64,000 bases of DNA from Asterias amurensis (taxonomy: Eukaryota; Echinodermata; Asteroidea; Forcipulatida; Asteriidae). This document shows, in pieces, positions 52,950 to 63,110 of this stretch. How positions within the stretch are numbered: the stretch's first letter is position 1; every line of letters begins with the position of its first letter. A program made the translations under genes and the position numbers. The DNA lies in NCBI RefSeq assembly GCF_032118995.1, contig NC_092666.1, forward strand, positions 15,439,950 through 15,503,949, given 5' to 3'. Below the pieces are notes generated by a model that saw nothing but the letters and a program-made list of their open reading frames with translations, was not told the DNA's origin and searched no databases.

Positions 52950-55564
52950 ATGAACCGTGTTCTACTTGCTGTATTGGTCTTTGCTGTGGTTTGCCAGGGT
53001 AAGTTTCTAGTTTGTAGGAACACGTACGTTTGGATCCCTTCATTTTAACCATCATGAACATTAATGTTCAATTTATTTAGCAAGTAACTGTTTCAGTGTG
53101 TTTTACACACCGAATGTTTCCCACAGGTAACGAGTGCTGTAATTTTCCCTATTCATTTGAAGACAAAAACACACAATAGGCACACTCGGTCGGGATTAGA
53201 ACCCACGACCTTTGCCTGTATAGCAGTAGACCAACGAACTTGAATCAGCAATGAAAATTAATAGAGGCAGTTTGAATCTTATATTATTGGGACTCGTTAA
53301 AAATATTTAACGTGAAACCTCTTTGTCTCAAACTTGAACCGTTGTCTTTATAAGGAATGTTTAAAATGTGGATGTTTTTTAAAGGTTTTTTTTAGCTGCG
53401 CATTCATTTTATCAGTATTAAAGCGGGATATGTGCATGTCTTGGCGAATTCCTTTGTAAATTTGCCAAATGTTTGTATTCTTATTATGTTAGATCTTTTA
53501 TCAACCATTTCCATTTCTCTACAGTTTCTGGTGAACTCAGATCTCGAGATGGTCTGATGAGAGAAGTGCGCCAGGCGCTGTAAGTAGGACCTAATCAAAA
53601 TCCAAGAAAAACAACTTATTGACAACTCAACGTTGCGATCAGTTTGCTCTGATCTTCTCCGGGGACTTGAAGCACATAACAAAACTCTGTATATGGGAAC
53701 CCTTTTTGGAGAAATATCTTTTCATCCTGGTCAAAATTCACCATGGCACACAGCCCATAGACCTCTGAAGAAATATTGACCAATACTCTGTGGCACAAGA
53801 ACAAAATTAAGGTGAATAAAAATGCATCTAGTCGGCAGGAGTCAAATATCCATAACCTTGTTGATGATGTCGGGACTTTTTCTGTCCTTCAATGGTTTCA
53901 GAAATAAATTTCATTATTAAAACTAAATTTTACGGACATTAATTTGTCTTTTACGAAAGGAACTGTCCACTTCCTTTTATTCCATTCAATTTCAAGAACC
54001 CTTTAAGGGCAGGAAAGGCTCCAACAGAATCTTAAAGGTCTTGGCCTCCTTCAGGAAAGTCACTCATACACTTATTCCTAAGTGGAACTTTCAACTTGCA
54101 AAAAGAAAAAAAAATAGAAAAAAGAAAAAAAAAAAACGATCAGACCATAATATACTGATGGAAATAATGAGTTGTCAACCACCTTTTCTTTTCAGACCCA
54201 TCACTAATCAAAAGAGATTTTCACATCGTGTTACTACAAATCTATAAATATCAATATGCCTAATTTGGTCTCGTCTTATAGGGCTCGCAATGGACGCCAT
54301 TTCCGAGCAGCCGAAGATCACTATTACTGTGGAGTAGTACTGGAGCAAAATAGAGAGTCAGTATGTGGAGTACTTCCAGGATCAAAAAGAAGTAAGTTGA
54401 AGACACTGGATACTATTGGTAATTGTCAAAGACCAGTCTTCTCATTTGGTGTATCCCTTCATGCATAAAAAAACAAACCTGTGTGTGGTATTAATTTGAA
54501 CTCAACTGGTCGTCGAAGTTGCAAGAGAATAATGTAAGAAAAAACACCCTTGTCGCACAAGTTGTGTGCTTTTAGTTGCTTGATTTCAAGACCTCAGATC
54601 TCAGCTGAGGTAGTTCTAACTTTCTTCAGATAAAAGTCTGACATGTCTCATCATCCCTGGAAACAAATTTTCACTGTCACATGTAGCGCCAAAATCAACA
54701 TAAACTGCTTGCAAAATGTTAGGAAACTTTTTTCAATCAAGTATATTTTTATCATTTATGACTCTGTTTGTATAAAGTTATAAATCAATGCAAAACTGAG
54801 GTGTTCCTCTTTAAAATGATACCACATTTGCAATGATGACATGTTGCTGAAATTGGCTACATGAATGACAATGAGGCAAAGTCACAAATCAATGTGCCAA
54901 ACCGTTATCTGTACTAAACAATCAAGGTAATGATCAATAATCAAACCGGTCAAGTTTCAGAACCATGAATGGTTTACACAAAGATTTGCACCAGTGAGAA
55001 CACCACACACAATTACCCCCCCCCCCCCCCCATCTCTTGAAAAACACCTTGTTGGGGTATTTGCAAGACTCGTTGCTGAACTTCTTGTCTCAATAAAGAT
55101 CAGAATTGCTTGAATTACAGTGTCAATTGTTTGTTCATATATATGCAGGTGCTAATTTTGGCACATTTGATTTGTGACTCTGTCTCTTTCTCACTCATCT
55201 GGCCAAGTCCAGCATCATGTAATCATTGCAAATGTGGTATCATTTTAAAGAGGAACACTTCAGCTTTGCATTGATATATAACTTAATACGAACAGAGTAA
55301 TAAGTAATAAAACATAATCTACTTGATTGAAAAAAGTTTCCTAACTTTTTGTGAGCAGTTTATGTTTCCAGGGATGATGAGACATAAGTGAGGCCTTAGT
55401 TTGGAATTGGTACCGTACTTTATGGTGTTTCTGGCTTTAACCCAACAGATTTGTTCGTCAGGAAAGAAGCAGCTAGTGAGTTCTTAGAAAGGGGTGTCCA
55501 AGGCTTAGGCGAGGAATGCTGTGGAGAAGGTTGTTCCATCGAAGAAATCAGTGAGAGCTGTTAA
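52950..55564 (+). CDS. Insulin/relaxin-superfamily peptide precursor
   Basis: Exons 52950-52998, 53525-53579, 54282-54391 and 55449-55564 join with phases 1, 2 and 1 into 109 residues and a TAA. All splice sites are canonical. Residues 1-20 form a signal peptide (MNRVLLAVLVFAVVCQGVSG). The B-chain segment has YYCGVVLEQNRESVCG, i.e. C-x11-C, and ends at GSKR, a basic cleavage site. A short C-peptide follows (NLFVRKEAASEFLER). The A chain ends LGEECCGEGCSIEEISESC, i.e. CC-x3-C-x8-C, the superfamily signature; the chain's last residue is the last Cys. The phase 1 intron in the C-peptide is a hallmark of the family. No RxxxRxxI/V relaxin cassette is visible. Secreted, presumably processed into a two-chain hormone. 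Subtype (relaxin-like, gonad-stimulating or other) is not assigned. Confidence 0.88.
54282..54391 (+). CDS. B-chain exon
   Basis: Acceptor GTCTTATAG, donor AGAA|GTAAGT. It encodes LARNGRHFRAAEDHYYCG and the second B-chain Cys 12 residues later, then VLPGSKR. The 11-residue gap between cysteines is invariant in insulin-type B chains. Confidence 0.88.
54399..54610. mobile_element. Partial 'GGACACTATTGG' element in the insulin-like gene
   Basis: Starts 8 bp past the B-chain exon (GAAGACACTGGATACTATTG) and stops after the CAAGACCTCAGATC palindrome. It is truncated at the right. Confidence 0.75.
54660..55380. repeat. Large inverted repeat in the last intron of the insulin-like gene
   Basis: ACATGTCTCATCATCCCTGG (from 54639) and the inverted CCAGGGATGATGAGACATAA (from 55369) lie at the outer ends. 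Further in, AGTTTCCTAAC / GTTAGGAAACT, AAGAGGAACAC / GTGTTCCTCTT and ATGATACCACATTTGCA / TGCAAATGTGGTATCAT match in inverted order. This is a ~740 bp fold-back element interrupted by a poly-C run. Confidence 0.7.
55449..55564 (+). CDS. A-chain exon
   Basis: Acceptor TTAACCCAACAG. Encodes the rest of the C-peptide, a possible cleavage after LER, and the A chain with CC-x3-C-x8-C ending exactly at the stop codon, as in relaxins and insulin-like peptides. Confidence 0.9.
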
Positions 55565-56479
55565 AATGGTTTCTGCAAACACATGTCGTATTAATTTCCA
55601 ATACTTAAAGAAAACAAACAACAAGCCTTTGACATGTTCACCAAACTGGTTAGGTTAATATTCGACGTACATTTTACTAACACTTTGTGAGGGTTTAACA
55701 CGCTCACGAAGTGCTCTTTTTCAACTGCAAACTGATGAGGTCTAAACGTGCATCTTCAGCAGGGATGGTAGGGGAGACTGGCATTAGTATGGACCATCCT
55801 ACTATAACCCTATTTTACTCTGTCTGTAATTGTTCATGTTTTAACTAAAACATTTTGTAAATCCAATGTAATTTTAACCGTTGTAACCAACTTGAATGTT
55901 TTTAATTAACCATGAATAACACAAAATGAATTTCCAGATTGATTATCAATCCGTATGCCCATATTAATACAGTTAGTGTGTGCACCATTGAGATTAGGCT
56001 CAGTAATTGTAAGGTTATTGGTCCGGGTGGTCAGTTTGTCAAAGGGAAATAAAAACAGCGTGTAGACTGTGACAGGAATAATAGTTTGTTTCTTCGTTAT
56101 AGACTTTTTTTTAGATATAATTTTGTTTCTGTTATTACTTGTTTATTAATATAAATTGATTTGCTTTTGTTTGGGGTGATATAAAAGAAAGTGAACATCG
56201 GTGGGTTAGCGCAGCAACGCATTGGAGGAGTTGGTTGTTTCTTTGAAAATGAAGGCAAAACTTAAGACATTTGGTCCATCTTTGCACTTAGTTATTTCAA
56301 TCTTAAAACAAATATCTTTTAATCGTACTTTATTGTGCAATTTTTACATATTATTCAGTAAAGCAAATAACCACTTAATAAATAAACCACATCGAATTAA
56401 ATGTCCAATATAAATGTCCAATATAAACTCTGACGCAAGTCCCACCACCATAAATGTGACGGTCTGACACCCACACTGT

Positions 56480-56821
56480 TGGACTGATTATGGTGGTATG
56501 CCTGATCCCATGAGTGATGTACTAGGATCCTTCCTCACTCTTTACCAACAAAATCCAACACCATGTGGTAACACAGCAGCCAAACTGTTGGACTCTGATT
56601 ATGGTGGTATGCCTGATCCCATGAGTGATGTACTAGGATCCTTCCTCACTCTTTACCAACAAAATCCAACACCATGTGGTAACACAGCAGCCAAACTGTT
56701 GGACTCTGATTATGGTGGCATGCCTGATCCCATGAGTGATGTACTAGGATCCTTCCTCGCTCTAACAAAACCCACCACCATACCCAACTCAACAACCAAA
56801 CTATTAGACTCTGATCAATGA
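56480..56821 (+). repeat. 111 bp in-frame tandem repeat, about 3 copies
   Basis: Three consecutive 37-codon units begin MPDPMSDVLGSFL and the first two continue YQQNPTPCGNTAAKLL. The third diverges (TKPTTIPNS) and ends in TGA at 56819. Because 111 is a multiple of three the frame stays open for 107 codons. No splice-bounded start or domain is recognised; it may be chance or a real repetitive exon. Confidence 0.6.
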
Positions 56822-56884
56822 CTGATCCTAAGAAAGAGTAAACATAACCAGTTTGGTAGCACTATCCCAGGGGTGGATTTCACA

Positions 56885-57219
56885 AAGAGTTAAGACTAGT
56901 TGTGTATCACAACTTATAAAATTATACAAAATAACAAACCTGTGAAAATTTAGGCTCATACGGTCATCGGAGTCGGGAGAAAATAACGGGAAAACCGACC
57001 CTTGTTTTTCGCGCGTTTCGCCGTGTCATGAAATGTGTTTACTATAAATCCGTAATTCTCGTTGTCGATACTTCTTTCTCGAAAACTATGGCACTTCAGA
57101 GGGAGCCGTTTCTCACAATGTTTTATACCATCAACCTCTCCCCATGACTCGTCACCAAGAAAGGTTTTATGCTAATAATTATTTTGAGTAATTACCAATA
57201 GTGTCCACTGCCTTTAAGG
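56885..57219. mobile_element. Diverged 'GGACACTATTGG' element
   Basis: The right half is typical (CAGAGGGAGCCGTTTCTCAC to AATAGTGTCCACTGCCTTTA). The left half is a variant with CGGTCATCGGAGTCGGGAG, also seen at 46150-46517, so it belongs to a subfamily. Confidence 0.75.
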
Positions 57220-57224
57220 ACACA

Positions 57225-57320
57225 AGTGTCAAGACTGCGACTCAAGACTGGGACTCGAACCCACACTCGACTGATCATAGCTCGAGTGAGATGTTCTTAT
57301 CAGCTCAGCCACTACACGCC
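57225..57320 (-). mobile_element. tRNA-derived SINE head, reversed
   Basis: GACTGGGACTCGAACCCACAC (B box) and CAGCTCAGCCACTACACGCC (A box) are read on the minus strand. Similar to the Leu-type head at 40922. Confidence 0.55.
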
Positions 57321-57777
57321 AAGCACTGTATGTTATACTGTCTTGTGAAAAACAAATTACCTTTAAAGTGCCTTAAAATTATTACAATATTCTCATACAG
57401 GCAAGAATGTTACATCACTATCAGTTGTACATTACAAAAATTCCAGATGTCAATCAGAGCATACTGATCGAAACGTCAAGTTGAAAGCAACGGTTCTTTT
57501 CAGAACCACTCCCAACTCTTTAAACACAAACCTTTACTACATTGCAAAAACAGCTATCATTACTTAAAAACCTGTACCTTTTTAAAAGGTATCTAAAGTT
57601 GCCATCACCTTTGTATCAATAAGGGCTTGGTGACCGAGTGATCTGATGCATAATATTCAAGTCTTCTGTTATCCACAGAAGGTGGCTTCAAATTCAAACT
57701 GGCAAGTCAAGACAACTGTCTTTCAGAAAAATACTTGACCACAATTGCTTTGTCCATCTGATGGGACGTAAAGCCGA

Positions 57778-57955
57778 AGGTCAATGTCATAATTTAGTCA
57801 GGCACAGATGCTCAGCACATATATTTGCTGAGCAAGAAATGAGTGGGGCACCGGTGACAACTGTATAAGCAATATGGCATGTTGGCTGGTTTCTGCTAAG
57901 CAGTGATTTTTCTGAGCAAGATTTTGTTCTTACAGGCTTTATGAAATTGGGCCCA
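57778..57955. mobile_element. GCTTAGCA-type short TIR element
   Basis: TTTGCTGAGCAAGAAATGAG with GGGGCACCGGTGACAAC, then TCTGCTAAGCAGTGA and GCTTTATGAAATTGGGCCC at the right end. Confidence 0.65.
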
Positions 57956-58884
57956 GAACAAGTAGAGCATGTGAAAGAACTGGGAATGCTTATCAAGCAA
58001 GAGTAGGGTTTAACTCTTGAGTCATAACAAGCAAACTTGTCTCTCAGGCTTCAAAGTTCCAGTCATTTAGTTCACATTGTAATTTATAAATAATAATCAT
58101 GCTTTACTAGTCTTTAGTCTGAAAACTAACTTTTTATTAACTTTCTTCTAGTTCCAACCCGTCCTGAAAAATATTTCTATGCACATTTAAACATGTTCAC
58201 CAAAAAACACATTTGTGTATAAACTCTTTAATATGATGCTAAAAAAATCAAACAGTGCCCCCACTAAATGGGCTTGCCCATGTCAACATTTTAAAAAGCA
58301 CATATCATTATGACAGTGCTTACAGATCCTGATATATCCTGATAACTTCATTTTATTGTTTTCACGAAAACATGATCACTGAATTTGAAAACAAGAATAA
58401 AGAACCTTACGCTTATTTGGAAAATATCAAAGACAGAGCAGACCCTCAAGATAAAATTTACAACACAAAGACGTAACAGTTAACACGATGCACAAGAATT
58501 GTACAAACAAAATGGATTACATAGCAAGATAAGCCTTGAAATCAAGGCTGTGTCAAGCTTTGCTTAAAAAAACATTAATAATCATTAACCCAGCTGCTTT
58601 ACAGTGGACTGTTCTACATCCGACACCCTGTTCCAAAAAATCACCTTCATTCCAACACCCATATGTTCTGAAAACTCTATGTTGCGACACCCTTATGTTG
58701 CAACACCCCTATGTCCCGAAAACACTATAATAATAATGAACCATTTTTGTATTATCACAATCACAGAGAAGTCTCTATGCGCTTTGAGATGAAAATTTTT
58801 TGTTTTCTGAAAACTTCCTTTTGACTTACATCTAGGGTTAGGGTTAGGAAAAAACACTTGGGGTGTCGGAACAAAACCCAACCT

Positions 58885-59129
58885 TTACAGAGATGTAAAC
58901 CCATCCACAAACATTTCCAAAGCGAGTTCATCTGTTGGTAGCCTGCCGCTATTCACCAGCTTAAAGAAACTGTCAGCTGCTTTAGAGCCTAGGGCTCTTA
59001 GAGATTGTAGACGTAGCAACATTTGACCGTAGTGTTCGGGACGTTTGGTCTGGCAGTAGGCGTAGAAACAATCCATGTAGCGTCCTTGCAACGTCTCGAC
59101 AGCTTCTCGATCTTCCAGCCCTGCAGCAT
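58885..59129 (-). CDS. Nuclear receptor LBD C-terminal exon with AF-2
   Basis: Acceptor TTATTTCAG. Encodes helices 9-12: REAVETLQGRYMDCFYAYC, then HYGQMLLRLQSLRALG and DELALEMF near the C-terminus. Confidence 0.9.
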
Positions 59130-60675
59130 CTGAAATAATGGAATCAAGTGATGATTAAAGGTAGGATCATAGATTGATAAATACTCCAAAAATAAATGAC
59201 CAGCAAAACTTACTTAATGAAAACTATTTTGAACAAGGACTCCTTTCAAACTAAGGTTTAGATACTCTTTGGTCCCAATCATTAGAATCTGAGACAGGAT
59301 TCATGCATGAGAATTAGTGTTTAGATACTCCTTGGTCCCAATCATTAGAATCTGAGACAGGATTCATGCATGAGAATTAGTGTCCAATAGTAAATAATGT
59401 CGAGGCCAGAGATGTAGTTGGTTCTCACCCCACCTCGCTAAACATGGATGGATTCTACGTTCTTGTGAAAATACTGTGACAAATATTGTTTTGTTTTTCC
59501 CAGCAGATAGACACTATATTCAGCTGACACTTTCACATGTGCCTTCTGTTGTATCTTTCTTTACACTCTTGCCCCAAAAATCAGCGTTACCAGGAAAAAA
59601 AACCAATGTATGTTTTACTTCAAGTTAAGAGGTGCAGGCAAAGATTATACAGTGCTGAAGATGCAAGATGGAGAACTGGAGCTCTATCTAGTGTTTGAAC
59701 ATGAAATACCCATGGGTGCCATTTCAGTAAGCAAATGTTGATACATCATTGATGGCAATGTTCAATGTCAGAACTGAAAACAGTTCCTTGTTAAAATGGG
59801 GGTCTAGTCAATATTTCACATTTAGGCCAGAGTTCCCCATCTTGCGCTTTTGTCAAAACTTATATTTATTTCATTTCTCAGATAGATAAAAAGCACAATA
59901 GTGCCCATCAACTAGGTGAAAACATTGAAAGATACTTCATGAGCAATGAACAACCAGAGGAAGTAAAAAGAAAACAGCTGGTGCCTCGGAAGTAAACAAA
60001 GTTCCTGAATAGAGGCTCCAGCTGGTCATAACGAGCACAACTAATTATTATATTGAAATGTAGAAATATATAAATATAATATTATACAAACAACAATAAA
60101 ACAGCAATAACAGTGTTACAAGTATGCATCAAAATACACATACAGACATAATAAATCTTATGTTCAAGACACTGTACACGTTTGTTTGGTAATCGTCAAA
60201 GACCAGTGTTCTCACTTGAGGTATCACATCAAAGCAAGCATAAAATAAAAAGCCTGTGAAAAATTGGGTTCAATCGGTCATCGAAGTTGCAAAAAAATGA
60301 TGAAAGAAAAAAACACGAATTTGAGATAAGAACAATATACTTCTAGCCAGAAGTCTTTTACTCCTATCTAAAATAATAAAAGACTTTTATTATTTTTGTT
60401 TTGAGTAATTACCAAACGTGTACCTTCCCTTTAAGGTACTTGGACTCACCAGGGAATGTTAGAGCCAAAGCATTCAGAAAGCAGAAATCTGAGAAGTCAG
60501 TATCAATCTCATTTAGACGCTTAGCGAATAAGATATTTAACTGCACCAGTTCAGTATCCCAACCTAGCTTAATAACATCTTCTTCTTTAAGTTTCACACC
60601 ATCAGCAAAGTAGATAATACCCTCAGCACATGTCTCCATTGACCTGTAATATAAATCAATCAATCAACCAATCAG

Positions 60676-60714
<39 letters not shown>

Positions 60715-60814
60715 ATCACTCAAAGTAGATAATACCCTCAGCACATGTCTATGACCTGTAATATAAGTCAATCAATCAGTCGATCAATCAATCAATCAAT
60801 CAATCAATCAATTT

Positions 60815-60879
<65 letters not shown>

Positions 60880-60935
60880 ATCACTCAAAGTAGATAATAC
60901 CCTCAGCACATGTCTCCATTGACCTGTAATATAAG

Positions 60936-61016
<81 letters not shown>

Positions 61017-63110
61017 CACTCAGTAAGTCAATCAAACAACCAATCAATCAATCAATCAATCAACCCAGCTGCCGACCTGTTATTTGTTACAGACTCTTGT
61101 TTATTAATGAGGAGGATTTGAAACTTTGCATGGTGAAATACGATATGGAAAGGTGCGCGGTAACACCATGTTTATTAATGTAATTTTTTTTAGTTTTATG
61201 TTTTTGCAAATTATGTTTATTTTGTGAATAAATAAAGAGTTTATTTGAGATTCCGGTAGATCAAAAACCAGTGCTTTTTATTACCTGTAGGAAAGCCTAA
61301 GAACAATGAGTTCCAGGAATGCACTCTTCAACAGGGACATTTGATCTCCGAGGCAAAACTGACTAAAACCAGGAACTTTCTTAGCCCACTGGATAACGAG
61401 TTGTAGTTCCTTGTATGCTGGATTCATAAACGTGTCCGCATTACATTCTTCATCATCGTTGGATTGCACTTCAGTACCCATTGGAAGAGGCCCTGAAAAG
61501 GAGAAATAAAAGGACTGCTTTTTACTGGGGTTTAACTAAAGGTCTTAGAGCGGAAGGTGAAATGGTGCGCTCATTTGATGAGACAGGGAGGCCTACCCAG
61601 CGCAGCTATAGATAGCCTTGCTCAAGGCAGTCGAATTATTCACTCCGAAAAAAGACCGCCACTGTATAAAAACCCACCCGTATTCACTGTGCATAACATC
61701 GCACGACATGATGCCCCGTACACTATTCGCATGCGTCGGCCGTCAGGACGACAGCCTTGTAGGGTCCGTGTTGAAGCCACTGACCTCATTACTATAATAA
61801 GCGAAGAGTTCCCACGGTCAGCTCATTACCATAATGCCCGCGAAAGACCAGACATGTCTACATCATCACACACCACCACCACGGACGCTCAGCGAGCATG
61901 ATAGGCGTGCGTGATTGGACGTCAAAATGAATAATTCATTTGCCTCACATCCTGTGTTGTCTGATAGGTCTGACGAAAGATATACATATTCATGAGATGC
62001 ATACTAGCATATCCGAGAGCCGCCCATTTTTTTCCACTGGTGGAAATTTTTTCATGAAACACATTAAACCCAGAAGTTACAGACTCGACAAGGCTGTCGG
62101 CCTGACGGCCTCCGCATGCAATTAGTGGTACGAGTGCGGATGACTTGTGTGCACAGTAGTCGTACGATGTGACAGTGTGTATACATGTGGGTAATGCGGT
62201 GTGATTACACGCACCACACACAGTGTATATGGGTATGTTTACAGCAGCGTCTTTTCGGAGCGAATAATGCGACTGCCTTGAGCAAGGCTGAGCTATAGAT
62301 GGTCTGCCTACAGGTACAATTCTAAGCAGACTAGTTTCAAGTTGCTTTAGAGGTGGGTTGTATCGGCTCCTTTAAAGGTCCTAAAGTCGTGGGGGACATG
62401 ATGTCTTTGGTGGTAATGTGTTTCAGACTTTAATAACTGTTTTGGGTATGAAATAATATACCCCTAGAAGTGATACAAATATGTGTGAAAGGACCCTCAC
62501 ACGGTAAAAAATATAGCGCATTAAGACTTACCTGCAGATGGAATGATATCAGGGCGGGTGTCTTTAAGCTGTTCTAGTAACTCCATCATGTCACTTTTCT
62601 CTTGCTCTGTTAAACCATCATCGTGTTGCTTCAACTGCTCTGAGATGTCAGTATCTGCTACTAGCTCAGAAGGTGACTCTTCTTCAAGACAGACACAATG
62701 TTAAGAAAGACAGCAATTTAATAAGATAAAACAAGTTCTTAGTTGCACTTTATCAAAGTGCTTAGTATTTTTCCCTGTACAGTATGTGGAGCTTTGCTTT
62801 GAAGTGTGAGACGTATATTCCTTTATAGCACATGGTTTACAAGGTGCTGTGGCGCAATATGCTGCCGATTGAACAAGGAACACCGGGGCAAACCCCTTCT
62901 CTTTTACGATTATTAGCTGTTATAATGCCATACAGATTGTACTCTGATTGAAAATGAAGTGCATGAAGTACATACCTGGAGCTACCTGAACGTTGTATGA
63001 TTGACTGCTAACTAAAGAATCTTGATCTAATGGTGACATTGAAGATGTTGACCCTGTTTTCTTCCTCTTACGGTTAGGCTTCCCTCCAGGCGTTCTGTCT
63101 TCTCTTACCG
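58885..63110 (-). CDS. Nuclear receptor, hinge and ligand-binding domain (ERR/NR3B-like), 5' part outside the window
   Basis: Exons (minus strand): 63110-62976, 62681-62532, 61492-61285, 60643-60450, 59129-58885, with agreeing phases and a TAA at 58887-58885; about 310 residues are visible. The first exon reads VREDRTPGGKPNRKRKK, which matches the T/A-box after the zinc fingers of ERR (VRxDRxRGGRQKYKRR), and starts at the position where ERR genes have an intron. The ligand-binding domain shows the signature WAKKVPGFSQFCLGDQMSLL followed by KSAFLELIVLRLSYRS. The last exon has LLRLQSLRALGSKAADSFF and a complete AF-2 helix core (LALEMF), so coactivator binding seems kept. Some stretches (FLELIVLRLSYRS) are close to NR4A, so the subfamily is tentative. 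It is a ligand-regulated or orphan DNA-binding factor. The DNA-binding domain should lie to the right of 64000. Confidence 0.85.
60166..60437. mobile_element. 'GGACACTATTGG'-type element, shortened
   Basis: AAGACACTGTACACGTTTG at the left and CAAACGTGTACCTTCCCTTT at the right are inverted. The right end abuts the donor of the nuclear receptor exon 60643-60450. Confidence 0.7.
60450..60643 (-). CDS. Nuclear receptor LBD middle exon
   Basis: Acceptor AATATTACAGGTCAATGG context; begins RSMETCAEGIIYFADG. The end, FCFLNALALTFP, is the helix 8 region. Donor GTGAGT, phase 1. Confidence 0.85.
60655..61067. repeat. (CAAT)n microsatellite blocks with a repeated exon edge
   Basis: Four CAAT tracts are separated by copies of AGTAGATAATACCCTCAGCA plus CATGTCT...GACCTGTAATATAA, which is the start of the exon 60643-60450 and its acceptor. 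The exon border has therefore been duplicated at least twice along with the microsatellite. Confidence 0.9.
61285..61492 (-). CDS. Nuclear receptor LBD signature exon
   Basis: Acceptor CTCCTTTTCAG, donor AG|GTAATA, phase 2. It contains helix 3-5 with the LBD signature (F..L...DQ..LL..A..E). The DQMSLL motif is as in ERR and NR5A proteins. Confidence 0.9.
61588..62311. mobile_element. About 720 bp TIR element in the nuclear receptor gene
   Basis: Left end GCAGCTATAGATAGCCTTGC and right end GCAAGGCTGAGCTATAGATG are inverted, with further arms CGAATTATTCACTCCGAAAA / TTTTCGGAGCGAATAATGCG. Inside, CGGCCGTCAGGACGACAGCC and GGCTGTCGGCCTGACGG are inverted. A TATAAAAACCC lies near the left end. Noncoding. 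Confidence 0.75.

Larger units (their letters stand above)
55565..58884. other. Interval between the insulin-like and nuclear receptor genes
   Basis: Holds the 3' flank of the insulin-like gene, a 111 bp repeat (56480-56821), a TIR element (56885-57219), a reversed SINE head (57225-57320), a fold-back fragment (57449-57530) and a GCTTAGCA-type element (57778-57955). A few telomere-like GGGTTA units occur near 58835-58848. No other gene seen. Confidence 0.55.

Noticed and set aside
58835-58848. Telomere-like GGGTTA units
   Set aside because: Only about two units, so no more than chance; not an interstitial telomeric array.
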